Part shown: in pieces, positions 16,539-26,867 of the stretch
Numbering within the stretch: the stretch's first letter is position 1
How the letters are laid out: every line of letters begins with the position of its first letter
Source: Pseudorhodoferax sp. Leaf265
Lineage (GTDB): Bacteria; Pseudomonadota; Gammaproteobacteria; Burkholderiales; Burkholderiaceae_C
Reading direction: 5' to 3'
Assembly: GCF_001422365.1 (NCBI RefSeq)
Contig: NZ_LMMT01000006.1
Span: 62,001 to 126,000, forward strand
DNA: 64,000 nt
Made by a program: the position numbers and the translations under genes
Notes under the pieces: model-generated
The model's database searches: none
What the model was told of the DNA's origin: nothing
What the model saw: only the letters and a program-made list of their open reading frames with translations

Positions 16539-17732
16539 ATGACCAAGCGAGTAGCGATCATCGGCGCAAGTGCGCTGCCTGTCGGTAAATTGCAGACCTC
16601 CAAGGAGGATTCACTGCAAGTGCTCGAACACGAGTTGATGGTGAAGGTCTTGCGCGACGCCGTCAAAGACGCCGGCGTCGACCGGGACGACATTCAGAGC
16701 GCGGTGTTCACCGTGCCTCGTCCGTACACCCAGCAAGCCTACTTCCACACCTTCCTGACCAGCCATCTGCGCCTGAAGTACACGGGGGTCGCGATGGAGG
16801 TGATGGGCAATGGCATGACGGGAGCGCTGGCGTTCGACCAAGCGGCAAACCAGATCCTGCTGGGCCAGGCCGACGTCGCCTTGTGTCTGGGAATCAACAT
16901 GGAGAGTGCCACGCCCTCCTACGAGCACATGATGGACAGCATGCGGCGCACTGGCGACGTGGACTTCCACACGCCGGGGGGCTTCACGCCGATCTCGTGG
17001 TACGCCATGGATGCTATGCGGTACATGCACGAGTTCGGCGCGACTCGCGCGGAGCTCGGTGCCGTGGCCGTGAAGAACCGTGGGCACGCCAAACTGAATC
17101 CGATCGCGCAGTACCGCAAGCCGCTCACCCTCAGCGAGGTGCTCGAGCAACGTCCGATCGTGGAGCCGCTCGGGCTATACGATGTGCCACCACGTGGCGA
17201 CGGCGCTGCGTGTCTGGTGCTCGCATCGGAGGAAGTCGCCAAGAGCTTGGGCAAGCCGTATGCGCTGCTCAAGGGCCGAGGCTTCTACCACGAAGGCGTG
17301 CATCAGATCGATGATGTACCAGGCGACATGATCGCGTTCGACGCGGCTCGCACGGCAGCGCAGGCGGCGTATAGCTCCAGCGGCATCCAGGCATCGGACC
17401 TGGACTTCGCCGAGCTCTACGCGCCGTGCACGATCGTCGAGGTACTGGTCAGCGAAGCCATCGGGCTTCTCCCACGTGGTCACGGTGCGAAGGCTGCGGC
17501 GGAAGGGCGCACCTGTCTGGGTGGCGACATCCCTATCTCCACATCGGGTGGCCTGACCTCGCGCGGGCATCCTGCGTTGGTCACCTCCTTGTACAACCTG
17601 GTGGAAGTTGCTGAGCAACTGCGAGGCATCGCCGGAGAACGCCAGGTTAGGGACGCGCGGCTAGCGGCAACAACTGGTGAGCTGGGCAATTACAACGCCG
17701 CAATCGTTCACGTGTTTGAGGGGGTGCGATGA
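16539..17732 (+). CDS. Thiolase-like protein of the Ltp/SCP-x type, lacking the nucleophilic Cys
   Basis: A 397-residue thiolase fold (RVAIIGASALPVGKLQ at the start, SRGHPALVTSLYNLVEVAEQ near the end, containing the GHP motif). At the position of the nucleophilic Cys the sequence reads EVMGNGMTGALAFD, with no Cys, so it cannot act as a classical thiolase. Such proteins paired with a DUF35 partner form retro-aldolases in steroid side-chain breakdown (Ltp2 with ChsH2). The DUF35 gene follows with a 4-bp overlap, supporting one complex. ATG at 16539 is chosen; a TTG at 16527 overlaps the previous stop. Translation is probably coupled to the flavin reductase fusion. Confidence 0.88.
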   Translation: MTKRVAIIGASALPVGKLQTSKEDSLQVLEHELMVKVLRDAVKDAGVDRDDIQSAVFTVPRPYTQQAYFHTFLTSHLRLKYTGVAMEVMGNGMTGALAFDQAANQILLGQADVALCLGINMESATPSYEHMMDSMRRTGDVDFHTPGGFTPISWYAMDAMRYMHEFGATRAELGAVAVKNRGHAKLNPIAQYRKPLTLSEVLEQRPIVEPLGLYDVPPRGDGAACLVLASEEVAKSLGKPYALLKGRGFYHEGVHQIDDVPGDMIAFDAARTAAQAAYSSSGIQASDLDFAELYAPCTIVEVLVSEAIGLLPRGHGAKAAAEGRTCLGGDIPISTSGGLTSRGHPALVTSLYNLVEVAEQLRGIAGERQVRDARLAATTGELGNYNAAIVHVFEGVR

Positions 17733-18157
17733 CGCTCGATGTTCACAAGGTCGTCGCGACGCGCCCTTATCCACCCCGCGTTTCGACCTTCACGAAGCCG
17801 TTCTGGAGCGCCCTGAACGAAGGCCGCTTCACGACGACGCAATGCCGTGAATGCCATCGTCAGACCTTTCCACCAAAGTTGGTGTGCCCGCACTGCTGGT
17901 CGGACAAGTACGAGTGGGTGGACATGCCCGTCGAGGGAGAGCTGTACAGCTGGACTCGTATCCATGCTGCGCCGGCAGTCTTCCAGCCGTTGGCTCCCTA
18001 CGTCGTCGGCATCGTCGATCTGGATGGTCGCACCCGCCTTGCCTGTCCCCTGGTCGTGCCGGATGGTGTGCAGGTCAGCGTGGGCAGCAAGGTGCGGATG
18101 GTTGTCATGGCATTCGATGACGGGCCGCTCTTTGCGGCGCGCGTACTGGGCGCTTGA
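17729..18157 (+). CDS. Zn-ribbon OB-fold protein (DUF35), partner of the thiolase-like protein
   Basis: A 142-residue protein with an N-terminal helix (FWSALNEGRFTTTQCRECHR), a four-Cys zinc ribbon (CRECHRQTFPPKLVCPHC, about residues 39-56) and an OB fold to the end (GELYSWTRIH, then YVVGIVDLDG). Known DUF35 proteins bind acyl-CoA and complete the active site or scaffold of thiolase-like aldolases and hydratases. Its ATG overlaps the stop of the thiolase-like gene (ATGA), the usual sign of a stoichiometric pair. A second such pair lies at 41697-43372. Confidence 0.92.
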   Translation: MTLDVHKVVATRPYPPRVSTFTKPFWSALNEGRFTTTQCRECHRQTFPPKLVCPHCWSDKYEWVDMPVEGELYSWTRIHAAPAVFQPLAPYVVGIVDLDGRTRLACPLVVPDGVQVSVGSKVRMVVMAFDDGPLFAARVLGA

Positions 18158-18226
18158 ACTGAGTTTTCCACGAACGCCGGCTAGCCCTAGCAAAGACGGC
18201 GGATTTCATACCCAAAGGAGCAGGAA

Positions 18227-19450
18227 ATGGCTGATGTGATCGAGAAACGCGAAGTTGCGTGCGATGAGGTGAATGCTTGGCGGCTCAAGACCCCCGGTGC
18301 CGAGGGCTGGACGCAGACGGCACGTCCGGAGGACCCGAACAAGTACTTCATGGTGTCGGCAGACACCCATGCCAACGAACCGCCTGACTTGTGGGAAAAG
18401 CGTATCGACGCCAAGTTCCGCGACCGGCTGCCCAAGACCTGGGTCGACGAAAGCGGCGTGCGTTGGCGCAAGTCCGAAGGCAGCGATCGGCCTGACCGCC
18501 TGGTCCTCGCGGATCTCTCGGGCCAGGACCAGGTCCGCTCTCGCTCGGGCGCCGGCGCGAAGAACCGCTTGGTGGATCATGCGTTGGACGGCATCGACGC
18601 AGAGATCATCTTCCCGAACAAGGGTCTGGCCATGTGGTACACGCCGGATCCCGAGTTCTCGCAAGCCCAGTGCGGCGTTTACAACGACTGGGCTTGGGAA
18701 GAGTTCGGCCCGTACAGCAAGAAGCTTATCCCCGTGGCTGCCATCGCGCCGGCCGACATCAAAGGCGCGATCGTCGAGATCCAACGCACGGCGAAGCTGG
18801 GCTACACCGCGGTTGCATTCCCGGTCAAGCCGATGTTTGGCCCTCCGCAAGTTGGCGAGCTCAACTACAACAACCCCGACTTCGATCCGATCTGGGCTGC
18901 CCTGCAGGACACGGACATGACGCTGTGCTTTCACGTCGCAACGGGCATGGATCCTCGGACCACGCGCGGTATTGGCGGCGCCGTCGTCAACTATGTGTGG
19001 CACGCCTTGGCACCCGCCATCCAGCCCATGGTGAACCTTTGCGCATCAGGCGTGATTGAGCGCTTCCCGCAGCTGCGGTTCGGCTCTGTCGAGGCAGGCA
19101 TCGGCTTCGTCCCGTGGATGCTGGAGACCATGGACGAAGCCTACAAGAAGCATCACTTCGCTGTCCGCCCGAAGCTCAAGAAGCTGCCCAGCGAGTACTA
19201 CCGCAGCAATGGCTTCTCGACCTTTGGCGAAGACGAGGCTGGCCTCGTCTTCGCGCAGAAGTTCGGAATGATGGACAACTTTCTCTGGGCGAACGACTAC
19301 CCACACCACGAGGGCACGTGGCCTCACTCGGCACAGGCGATCGAGCGCAACATGGTCGATCTGAACAACGAGGAGCGGGCAAAGATCCTGGGCCTGAACG
19401 CCGCCCGAATCTTCCGCATCGACATCGAGGCGGCCAAGAAGCCACTCTAA
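18227..19450 (+). CDS. Amidohydrolase-family protein (amidohydrolase_2, ACMSD-like)
   Basis: A 407-residue metal-dependent hydrolase or decarboxylase. Metal-binding signatures: SADTHANEPPDLW near residue 40 (D-x-H in place of H-x-H), TLCFHVATGMDP near 230-240, and FLWANDYPHHEGTWPHS near 355-372 with the final Asp. The family includes ring hydrolases and non-oxidative decarboxylases such as ACMSD; DTH in the first strand and NDYPH near the end are common in the decarboxylase-like branch found in CoA catabolic operons. An AAAGGAG ribosome site lies seven bases upstream. It lies between the thiolase-like/DUF35 pair and a Bug receptor and could open or trim the cyclic part of the substrate. Confidence 0.88.
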   Translation: MADVIEKREVACDEVNAWRLKTPGAEGWTQTARPEDPNKYFMVSADTHANEPPDLWEKRIDAKFRDRLPKTWVDESGVRWRKSEGSDRPDRLVLADLSGQDQVRSRSGAGAKNRLVDHALDGIDAEIIFPNKGLAMWYTPDPEFSQAQCGVYNDWAWEEFGPYSKKLIPVAAIAPADIKGAIVEIQRTAKLGYTAVAFPVKPMFGPPQVGELNYNNPDFDPIWAALQDTDMTLCFHVATGMDPRTTRGIGGAVVNYVWHALAPAIQPMVNLCASGVIERFPQLRFGSVEAGIGFVPWMLETMDEAYKKHHFAVRPKLKKLPSEYYRSNGFSTFGEDEAGLVFAQKFGMMDNFLWANDYPHHEGTWPHSAQAIERNMVDLNNEERAKILGLNAARIFRIDIEAAKKPL

Positions 19451-19509
19451 GGCTGCTGGCAGGGCCGCGGGGTGCGGCCTTTCCCCGACTACGACGAGAG
19501 AGACACACG

Positions 19510-20526
19510 ATGAAAGACATCACATTGCACAGCCGCCGCCCGAGTGTGCCGCAGCGCAGAGTATTTCTTCTGGCAGGTGCGGGATCGATGGCTGGTGCCT
19601 GGACGGACACTGCCTGGGCCGAGACGGTGTATCCGAAACGGGCGATCGAGCTGGTTGTCCCCTACACTGCGGGTGGTACTTCCGATCTGATCGGACGCAT
19701 CGTAGCCAAAGGGCTCTCGGAGCGGCTGAAGGTGCCAGTGGTCGCTATGAACCGGGCCGGAGCTGCGGGCACGCTTGGCATGAAGGTTGTCGCGAACTCT
19801 CCAGCGGACGGCTACGTCATCGGTATCGGCGGCAGCACGAACCTCGGCATCGCGCCGCTGCTGATGGTGCCTCCACCATACGATGCCGTGCGGGACTTCA
19901 CACCGCTCGTGATGGCTGCGCGCGCGCCATTTGTCCTCGTAGCCTCACCGCAGTCGAACTTCAAGTCGATGGAAGAGCTTGTCGCCTTCGGCAAGGCGAA
20001 TCCCAACAAGCTCAACTACGGTTCCTCAGGCGTTGGAAGCAGCCACCATCTGGCCACGGAACTATTCACGCGAAGCACTGGCTTCCAAGCAACGCACATT
20101 CCGTTCAAGGGCGGCTCCGAAAACGTGGCGCAGCTCATGTCAGGCACCGTGGACTTCATGTTCGAGTCGTCGTCGTCGATCTTGCCGCAGGTAAAGGCAG
20201 GCAAGGTCCGAGCGCTAGCCGTAAGCGGGGCAGAGCGGCTGCCCGAGATTTCGGATGTGCGGACTGCAAAGGAGGCGGGCGTGAAGGACTTCGTCGTCGA
20301 ATCGACCATTGGCGTCGTGGCTCCCGCGAAACTCCCGCAGGAGGTGCACAAGATCCTGCTAACAGCGCTGCGCGAGACCATGAGCGACCCGTCTGTGCGC
20401 GACGCCATCGACAGGACGGGATCCGGCGCGCCGCCGCTTGGGAACGACGAATTCTCGTCTCGGCTGAGAGACGACGCACAGCGTTGGCGCAAGGTGATCG
20501 CTGAGGCCGGCATCACTGGCGGTTAG
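19510..20526 (+). CDS. Bug/TctC-family receptor with twin-arginine-like signal
   Basis: A 338-residue periplasmic receptor. The N-terminus QRRVFLLAGAGSMAG resembles a Tat signal, followed by the Bug core YPKRAIELVVPYTAGGTSDL and ATHIPFKGGSENVAQLMSGT. It has the normal two-lobed carboxylate-binding form. The start at 19510 follows GAGAGAC; in-frame codons upstream lie inside the amidohydrolase gene. Last gene of the unit that begins at operator copy 4 or 5. Confidence 0.88.
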   Translation: MKDITLHSRRPSVPQRRVFLLAGAGSMAGAWTDTAWAETVYPKRAIELVVPYTAGGTSDLIGRIVAKGLSERLKVPVVAMNRAGAAGTLGMKVVANSPADGYVIGIGGSTNLGIAPLLMVPPPYDAVRDFTPLVMAARAPFVLVASPQSNFKSMEELVAFGKANPNKLNYGSSGVGSSHHLATELFTRSTGFQATHIPFKGGSENVAQLMSGTVDFMFESSSSILPQVKAGKVRALAVSGAERLPEISDVRTAKEAGVKDFVVESTIGVVAPAKLPQEVHKILLTALRETMSDPSVRDAIDRTGSGAPPLGNDEFSSRLRDDAQRWRKVIAEAGITGG

Positions 20527-20828
20527 CCCGTGGCGGGTGCCATGTGGGTCCATGGTGGTCTCTGGACCCGCCCGCAGCGGTCAGACGGCTGATGTTTCGT
20601 TCGGAGACCTGCGACGTCGCTGAGCGCCTCCGCTCGGCTTCCCTTCCGACCATGCGCCTGTAGCGGTAGTTCCGCCGGACCCTGGCAGGATGGCCCTGCG
20701 CCGCGCGCGCACCCAAAGCATGCGTCTGTCTCGATCGATGAACGACTAAGGGTTTTCCTAGGCTTCTAATGGGCAGTCCATTTGTAGAGTAGGACATTTA
20801 GTTATTTTGTTCTTTTGGAGCATGCGTA
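20527..20828. other. Intergenic region, 302 bp, with promoter of the aldehyde dehydrogenase operon
   Basis: No gene is seen. The left 230 bp are GC-rich without signal. The right end is AT-rich and carries operator copy 6 and the ribosome site of the next gene. Confidence 0.5.
20768..20782. promoter_or_regulatory. Operator copy 6 (AATGG-N5-CCATT)
   Basis: AATGGGCAGTCCATT, 47 bp before the GTG start at 20829. The half-sites are perfect and the spacer differs from the other copies. Confidence 0.75.
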
Positions 20829-22268
20829 GTGAGCACGGTGAAATCGATTGGCCCTTTGATCGGCGGGGAAAGTCTAGTTGGCGGTAGCCGCCAGACACGA
20901 CCGGTGCTGAACCCCGCGACGGGCGAGGCGATCGCTGAGCTCACGCTCGCCAGCCAGGACGACGTGCGCGATGCGGCGGATCGTGCAGCGAAGGGCTTCC
21001 TCGAGTGGAGCGCGAAGACGCCGCTTGTGCGGTCCAATGCGCTGCGCGGTGTGGCCCTGGCGATGCGACGTGATGCCGCCGAGTTGGCCCAGATGCTCAC
21101 CCGTGAACAGGGAAAGACGCTGAAGGAAGCTCAGGGCGAAGTGCTGGGATCTGCCGATCTCTTCGATTGGCTCGCGGAAGAAGGCAAGCGCCTGTACGGA
21201 CGTGTCGTGCCGTCGCGTTCGCCCGATGTCCAGCAGTTGGTGCTGCTCGAGCCAGTTGGACCTGTAGCTGCCTTCTCTCCTTGGAACTACCCGTTGGCGC
21301 TGGCTGCCCGGAAGATCGCGCACGCCTTGGCAGCCGGGTGCTCTGTCGTGATCAAGCCCGCGGAAGAGGCGCCCAGCGCGGTACTGCACCTCGCACGGTT
21401 GTGCCTCGAGTCAGGTGTTCCGGAGGACGCAATCCACGTCCTGTTCGGCGTACCGGCGATGGTGTCTGAGACGCTCATCGAGTCTGCGCACATTCAGAAG
21501 ATCTCGTTCACGGGCTCGGTGTCCGTTGGGCGGCAACTTGCCTCGTTGGCCGGCAGGGCGTTGAAGAAGGTGACCTTCGAGTTGGGGGGGCATTCGCCAG
21601 TCATCGTCATGGACGATGCCGACCTTGACCAGGCCGTTGCGCTGTCGGTTGCCAGCAAGTTCCGCAACGCCGGCCAGATCTGCATCGCGCCAACGCGCTT
21701 CTTCGTGCATGACGCGATCTACGACGCCTTCGTCGGCAAGTTCTCTGAACTCGCGAGCGCTTTGCGTGTCGATGACGGCATGCTCGACACCGCCCAGATG
21801 GGACCGCTCGCGCACGAGCGCCGTCTGCATGCCATGGAAGAGCTCGCACAGGATGCGGTCAGCAGGGGCGCACGCCTCGTGACCGGCATGGCGGAGCGCA
21901 CGCGCGCCCCCGGCTTCTTCTGGAAGCCCACCGTCCTCACCGACGTCCCGCACGACGCGAGGATTCTGCAGGAAGAGCCATTCGGTCCGATCGCGCCGTT
22001 CGTGCGCATCGCGTCGCTCGACCAAGCCCTGCAACAAGCCAACGACGTGCAGTTCGGCCTTGCAGGTTACGCGTTCACGCGCGCGCTGCGCAATGCGAGA
22101 CGCATCCAGGACGGTCTCAAGGTTGGTGCGCTGGGCATGAACACTTTCAATGTCACCGCCCCCGAGATGCCTTTCCTTGGCGTCAAGGACAGCGGGCTGG
22201 GCGTTGCGCAAGGCAAGGAAGGCTTGCTCGACCACATGAACATCAAGGCCGTCTACAGGGCCGACTGA
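20829..22268 (+). CDS. NAD(P)-dependent aldehyde dehydrogenase (succinate-semialdehyde dehydrogenase type)
   Basis: A 479-residue enzyme of standard length. Key residues: the cofactor motif GPVAAFSPWNYPLALAARKI, Glu251 in FELGGHSP, and the catalytic nucleophile Cys285 in NAGQICIAPTR. C-terminal FLGVKDSGLGVAQGKEG is typical of the GabD-like branch. It oxidises an aldehyde to the acid, in context probably the aldehyde made by the GMC oxidoreductase at 26868, feeding the CoA ligase at 30587. It starts with GTG, nine bases after GGAG. First gene of a long operon running through the Liv transporter to the CoA ligase. Confidence 0.92.
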   Translation: MSTVKSIGPLIGGESLVGGSRQTRPVLNPATGEAIAELTLASQDDVRDAADRAAKGFLEWSAKTPLVRSNALRGVALAMRRDAAELAQMLTREQGKTLKEAQGEVLGSADLFDWLAEEGKRLYGRVVPSRSPDVQQLVLLEPVGPVAAFSPWNYPLALAARKIAHALAAGCSVVIKPAEEAPSAVLHLARLCLESGVPEDAIHVLFGVPAMVSETLIESAHIQKISFTGSVSVGRQLASLAGRALKKVTFELGGHSPVIVMDDADLDQAVALSVASKFRNAGQICIAPTRFFVHDAIYDAFVGKFSELASALRVDDGMLDTAQMGPLAHERRLHAMEELAQDAVSRGARLVTGMAERTRAPGFFWKPTVLTDVPHDARILQEEPFGPIAPFVRIASLDQALQQANDVQFGLAGYAFTRALRNARRIQDGLKVGALGMNTFNVTAPEMPFLGVKDSGLGVAQGKEGLLDHMNIKAVYRAD

Positions 22269-22293
22269 CGATCAACTACGCAAGGAGACAGCG

Positions 22294-23430
22294 ATGAATT
22301 TCAAAAGTATCGTGGCCATGGCGGCCGCGGGTGTCACGGCCTTGTCCGTCCATGCACAGCAGCCGTCGGTGAAGATCGCAGCGGTCTACGCGATCACCGG
22401 GCCGGTGGCGCCTTACGGCGTGCCCCAGCAAAAGGCGGTCCAGATGAGGGCCGAGCAGATCAACGAGCGCGGCGGCTGGAAGGGGCGCAAGGTCGAGGTG
22501 GTCTTCTACGACACCGAAGGCAACGGCAACAAAGCAGTGCAGTTGGTTCGTAAGGCGATCGAGACTGACAAGGTTGACCTGATCCTGGGGCCGTCTACGA
22601 CCGGAGAAGCCTTGGCGGTTGCTCCAATTGCCAACTCAAGTCGAGTTCCGATGATCACGCACTCGGGGGCACAGAGCGTTGTGGACCCGGCAACCCCCTA
22701 TGTCTTCCAGACCGCGCAGTACGACCGCGTCGGGGTTCCAGTGGTCCTAAAGGAGTTCCAGAAGAAGGGATTCAAGAAGATCGCACTGCTGACCTCGACC
22801 GACGGTTTCGGTCAGTCCGGCCTTGTGCTTTTCAAGGAGATGGCTCCCAAATACGGCATGACGCTTGTGAACGAACAGTTCGACCGCCAGGACACGGACA
22901 TGACTGCCCAGGTGCTGAGGGCCAGACAGGCGAATGCCGATGTCCTGATGGTCTGGAGCACCTTCCCGGCCCCCGCGATCATTCTGCGCAATGCCAAGGC
23001 GATGGGCTATCCCAAGCCGATCTACAACAGCTTCGCGATGGCATCCCAAGAGTTTTTGAAGCAGTCGGGCGCTTCATCGGAGAACACGTTCGTCATGGCC
23101 GCAGCCATGCTGTTGCCTGCGGCCTTGCCGGATGCGCACCCCAACAAGGCGGTGATCATGAAGGACTACGGAACCTTCCAGGCCCGATTCAAGGAAGCCC
23201 CGAATCCCAGCGCGCAACACGCCATGGACGCGATGACCATCGTTGACGCAGCGGTTGGAAGAATCTCGGGTGTGATCGACCGGGAGTCGCTCCGCGATGC
23301 CATCGAGAAGACGGAGCTGCCTGGTGCGAACGGCCTCTTCAGGTTCTCACCCACCGTCCACGGCGTGAGCGACGAGGACCCACCGATCGTGTTCCTGAAG
23401 GTTGTGAACAACGCCTTCACACCCCAGTGA
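22294..23430 (+). CDS. Liv-type ABC transporter substrate-binding protein
   Basis: A 378-residue periplasmic protein with a clear signal peptide (MNFKSIVAMAAAGVTALSVH, cut after AQ) and a Peripla_BP_6 fold (VKIAAVYAITGPVAPYG, then AEQINERGGWKGRKVEVVFY). It delivers the solute to the permease pair that follows. The gene sits 25 bp after the aldehyde dehydrogenase and opens the complete transporter set (binding protein, two permeases, two ATPases). Confidence 0.93.
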   Translation: MNFKSIVAMAAAGVTALSVHAQQPSVKIAAVYAITGPVAPYGVPQQKAVQMRAEQINERGGWKGRKVEVVFYDTEGNGNKAVQLVRKAIETDKVDLILGPSTTGEALAVAPIANSSRVPMITHSGAQSVVDPATPYVFQTAQYDRVGVPVVLKEFQKKGFKKIALLTSTDGFGQSGLVLFKEMAPKYGMTLVNEQFDRQDTDMTAQVLRARQANADVLMVWSTFPAPAIILRNAKAMGYPKPIYNSFAMASQEFLKQSGASSENTFVMAAAMLLPAALPDAHPNKAVIMKDYGTFQARFKEAPNPSAQHAMDAMTIVDAAVGRISGVIDRESLRDAIEKTELPGANGLFRFSPTVHGVSDEDPPIVFLKVVNNAFTPQ

Positions 23431-23468
23431 TGACCAGAGCACGCAAGGCGCCCACGGTCTAGCAATTC

Positions 23469-24353
23469 ATGGATCAACTATTAATGGCTGTGCAGATCCT
23501 GGTGTCGGGTCTGCTGATCGGCTGCATCTACGTGCTCGTGGCCTGGGGCTTCACGATCGTCTACAACGCCACCGGTTTGAACAACTTCGCCGCCGGCGAG
23601 TTCGTGATGATGGGAGGCGTGATCTCGGCCGCGCTCAACCTGACTTTGGGTTGGCCGCCCATCATTGCCGTTCCTGTGGCGATCACCATGGTGGCGGCGG
23701 TCGCGGCCCTCATTGACTGGGGATGCTTGCAACGCGCGCGGCGTCAAGCCCACCTGACGCTCGTCATGCTGACGATCGGCCTTGCCATCGTGTTGCGGGG
23801 CGCGATGCTGTTCTCGACAGGCAAGGATTTTCAGTTCCCCTCGTCCTTCTCGGAGGGTGAGGTGCCCAGCATCGCGGGAATCCATCTTCCCGTGCAGGGG
23901 GCCTGGATTCTGGGGACGGTCCTGATCGTCGCCATCGCACTTTGGCAACTCTTTGCACGATCGTGGCTGGGGTGGTCCATGCGGGCGGCGGGCGAGAACC
24001 CGCGGGCTGCCTTGCTCATGGGAATTTCGCCCAATCGGGTCTCGACAATGGCGTTTGCCATGGCCGGTGCCATGGGCGCGCTCGCTGGCGCACTCATAGC
24101 GCCGTTGGCTTCCGCGAACTACACGAGTGGGCTATTTTTTGGATTGAAGGGGTTCTCCGCAGCGATTCTTGGCGGCCTGGGTAGCCCACTGGGTGCCGTG
24201 CTCGGTGGACTCCTGCTGGGTGTGATCGAGAACGTGGCCGCTGGCTACGTATCTTCAGGGTGGAAGGACGCGATCGCGCTCGGGATTCTCATCTTGGTGT
24301 TGCTCATCAAGCCAACCGGCATCTTCGGTGGCTCCAGCGTGAAGAGGGTCTGA
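23469..24353 (+). CDS. Liv-type ABC transporter permease (LivH family)
   Basis: A 294-residue inner-membrane protein with about eight hydrophobic helices. It opens LMAVQILVSGLLIGCIYVLV and shows the family motifs TGLNNFAAGEFVMMGG, SMRAAGENPRAALLMGIS (the ATPase-contact loop) and GLKGFSAAILGGLGSPLGAV. It forms the channel with the LivM-type protein, which begins 3 bp after its stop. Confidence 0.95.
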   Translation: MDQLLMAVQILVSGLLIGCIYVLVAWGFTIVYNATGLNNFAAGEFVMMGGVISAALNLTLGWPPIIAVPVAITMVAAVAALIDWGCLQRARRQAHLTLVMLTIGLAIVLRGAMLFSTGKDFQFPSSFSEGEVPSIAGIHLPVQGAWILGTVLIVAIALWQLFARSWLGWSMRAAGENPRAALLMGISPNRVSTMAFAMAGAMGALAGALIAPLASANYTSGLFFGLKGFSAAILGGLGSPLGAVLGGLLLGVIENVAAGYVSSGWKDAIALGILILVLLIKPTGIFGGSSVKRV

Positions 24354-24356
24354 GCG

Positions 24357-25331
24357 ATGTCAGAGATCAACTTGGTCTACACGCGCAATCTGTGGGGCTT
24401 GGCCGCCACCTCAGTCGTTCTGGCCCTTGTCGGTGCCACAGTTTCCAACTCCTTCTATCTGACGACGCTGATCTTCGCGTTGATCGCGGCAATCTCCGCT
24501 GTCGGTCTCACGCTGTTGTTCGGCTTCACGGGATTGGCCTCGCTTGGCCAGGCGGCTTTCTTCGGGTTGGGCGCCTACAGTGCCGCATTGTTGGTAGAGC
24601 GCATGGCATGGCCGCCGCTTGCGGCGGTTGCCGTGGCCGTCGCTCTGCCTGCGGCGGCGGGCTGGCTCATCGGGCGTCCTTTGCTGCGGCTGTCGGGAAC
24701 CTACTTGACGATGGCTTCTTTGGCCTTCGGCGTGGTGATGTACTTGGTGTTCAGCCAGGTGAGTTCGCTGACAGGCGGGCTGGACCCTGGGTTCATGCTG
24801 AACCGCCCCTTCTCGCTCGGGCCTTGGAGCTTCGACGGTACAAGGGAGATGTTTTGGGTGTGCAGCGTTGCGGTGTTGCTGACGCTGTATCTGGGGATCA
24901 ACCTGATCCACTCTCGTTTCGGTCGAGGCCTGCGCGCACTCAAGAGTTCCGAGGCCGCTGCGGAAGGGGCCGGTGTGCCTACGGTGCATTTCAAAACTGC
25001 CATCTTCGCGATCGCCGCGGGCATGGCCGGTCTGTCAGGTGCGATGTACGCCTTCTTCATGCGCTCCTTCAACGCCACGGCGTTTGGCTTCCCGCTGTCC
25101 ATCGAACTGCTCATCATCGTGATCGTGGGATCGCTGCGCTCGATCTGGGGGGCCCTGTTCGGCGCCGCAATCATCACCCTGCTGCCGGCGGCGTTGGAGC
25201 ACTTCAACGACTACAAGTTGTTCATCTACGGCGTCGTGATGGTCTTGATCATGCTCTTCCTTCCCGATGGACTGTTCCACGGCGTCGCGGAGGGTGTGTC
25301 CAGGGTGTTCAGAAGAAGAGGGTCGAAATGA
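24357..25331 (+). CDS. Liv-type ABC transporter permease (LivM family)
   Basis: A 324-residue inner-membrane protein with eight to ten helices. Family motifs: LLFGFTGLASLGQAAFFGLG near residue 50-70, LRALKSSEAAAEGAGVPTVH (the coupling loop), and IELLIIVIVGSLRSIWGALF. The final stop overlaps the start of the ATPase gene by four bases, which fits coupled translation. Confidence 0.95.
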   Translation: MSEINLVYTRNLWGLAATSVVLALVGATVSNSFYLTTLIFALIAAISAVGLTLLFGFTGLASLGQAAFFGLGAYSAALLVERMAWPPLAAVAVAVALPAAAGWLIGRPLLRLSGTYLTMASLAFGVVMYLVFSQVSSLTGGLDPGFMLNRPFSLGPWSFDGTREMFWVCSVAVLLTLYLGINLIHSRFGRGLRALKSSEAAAEGAGVPTVHFKTAIFAIAAGMAGLSGAMYAFFMRSFNATAFGFPLSIELLIIVIVGSLRSIWGALFGAAIITLLPAALEHFNDYKLFIYGVVMVLIMLFLPDGLFHGVAEGVSRVFRRRGSK

Positions 25332-26090
25332 GCTTGCGTGTGGAGAAGTTGACCAAGCGCTTCGCTGGGCTGACCGCGGTGGACGAACTCAGCTTTGTCG
25401 CGCAGACGGGGAAGGTCACCGCGCTGATCGGTCCCAATGGTGCTGGCAAGACCACGGCGCTCAGCATGGCCAGCGGGGTGTTCGCACCGACCTCGGGCTC
25501 AATCACTTTCGAAGGCAAGGAACTCACGGGGCTGCCTGGCCACAGGATCGCCCGCCATGGGGTCGCGCGGACGTACCAGAACCTGCAGATGTTCGAGGAC
25601 ATGAGCGTGCTGGAGGTCGTGATGACCGGCGCGCATGGGCTTGGCCGATCTGGACCGATTGCCGCCATGTTGCGTCTGCCCTCCGTGCGACGCGAGGAGA
25701 AGGTGCTGGAGACTGCCGCAAGGGCGATGCTCGATCGCGTCAACGTGTCCGAGCACCTGTTCTGGCGTGATGCCGTGTCCTTGCCCTATGGCTTGCAGCG
25801 CCGGGTGGAGATCGCGCGGGCGCTGGTTGCTCAACCGCGGCTGCTGTTGCTCGACGAGCCCGCCGCCGGTCTCAACCCGACCGAGACCGAGGAGCTGGCC
25901 CAGCTCATCTCCGACCTGCGCGCGACCGGGCTCACGGTCTTGTTGGTCGAGCACGACATGGAGATGGTCATGAGCCTCTCGGATGCAGTGGTGGTCATGA
26001 ACTTCGGCAAGCTCATCGCAGCAGGAACGCCGGCGGAGATCCAGGCGAACCAACAGGTGATCGAGGCCTATCTCGGTGTGGAGGACGTCG

Positions 26091-26098
<8 letters not shown>
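25328..26098 (+). CDS. Liv-type ABC transporter ATPase (LivG family)
   Basis: A 256-residue ATPase. Walker A GPNGAGKTT near residue 35, Q-loop in YQNLQMFEDMSV, signature region in LPYGLQRRVEIARAL (a shortened form usual for LivG) and Walker B LLLLDEPAAGLNP, then LLVEHDMEMVM with the switch His. It couples ATP hydrolysis to import through the two permeases. ATG at 25328 overlaps the permease stop; longer in-frame extensions run through the permease gene and are not real. Confidence 0.95.
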
Positions 26099-26810
<712 letters not shown>

Positions 26811-26867
26811 TCAGCGCTTGCGTGTTGCAGCGGTCCCTCGGGCCGCAGCGGTTGAGCCGGATCTGAG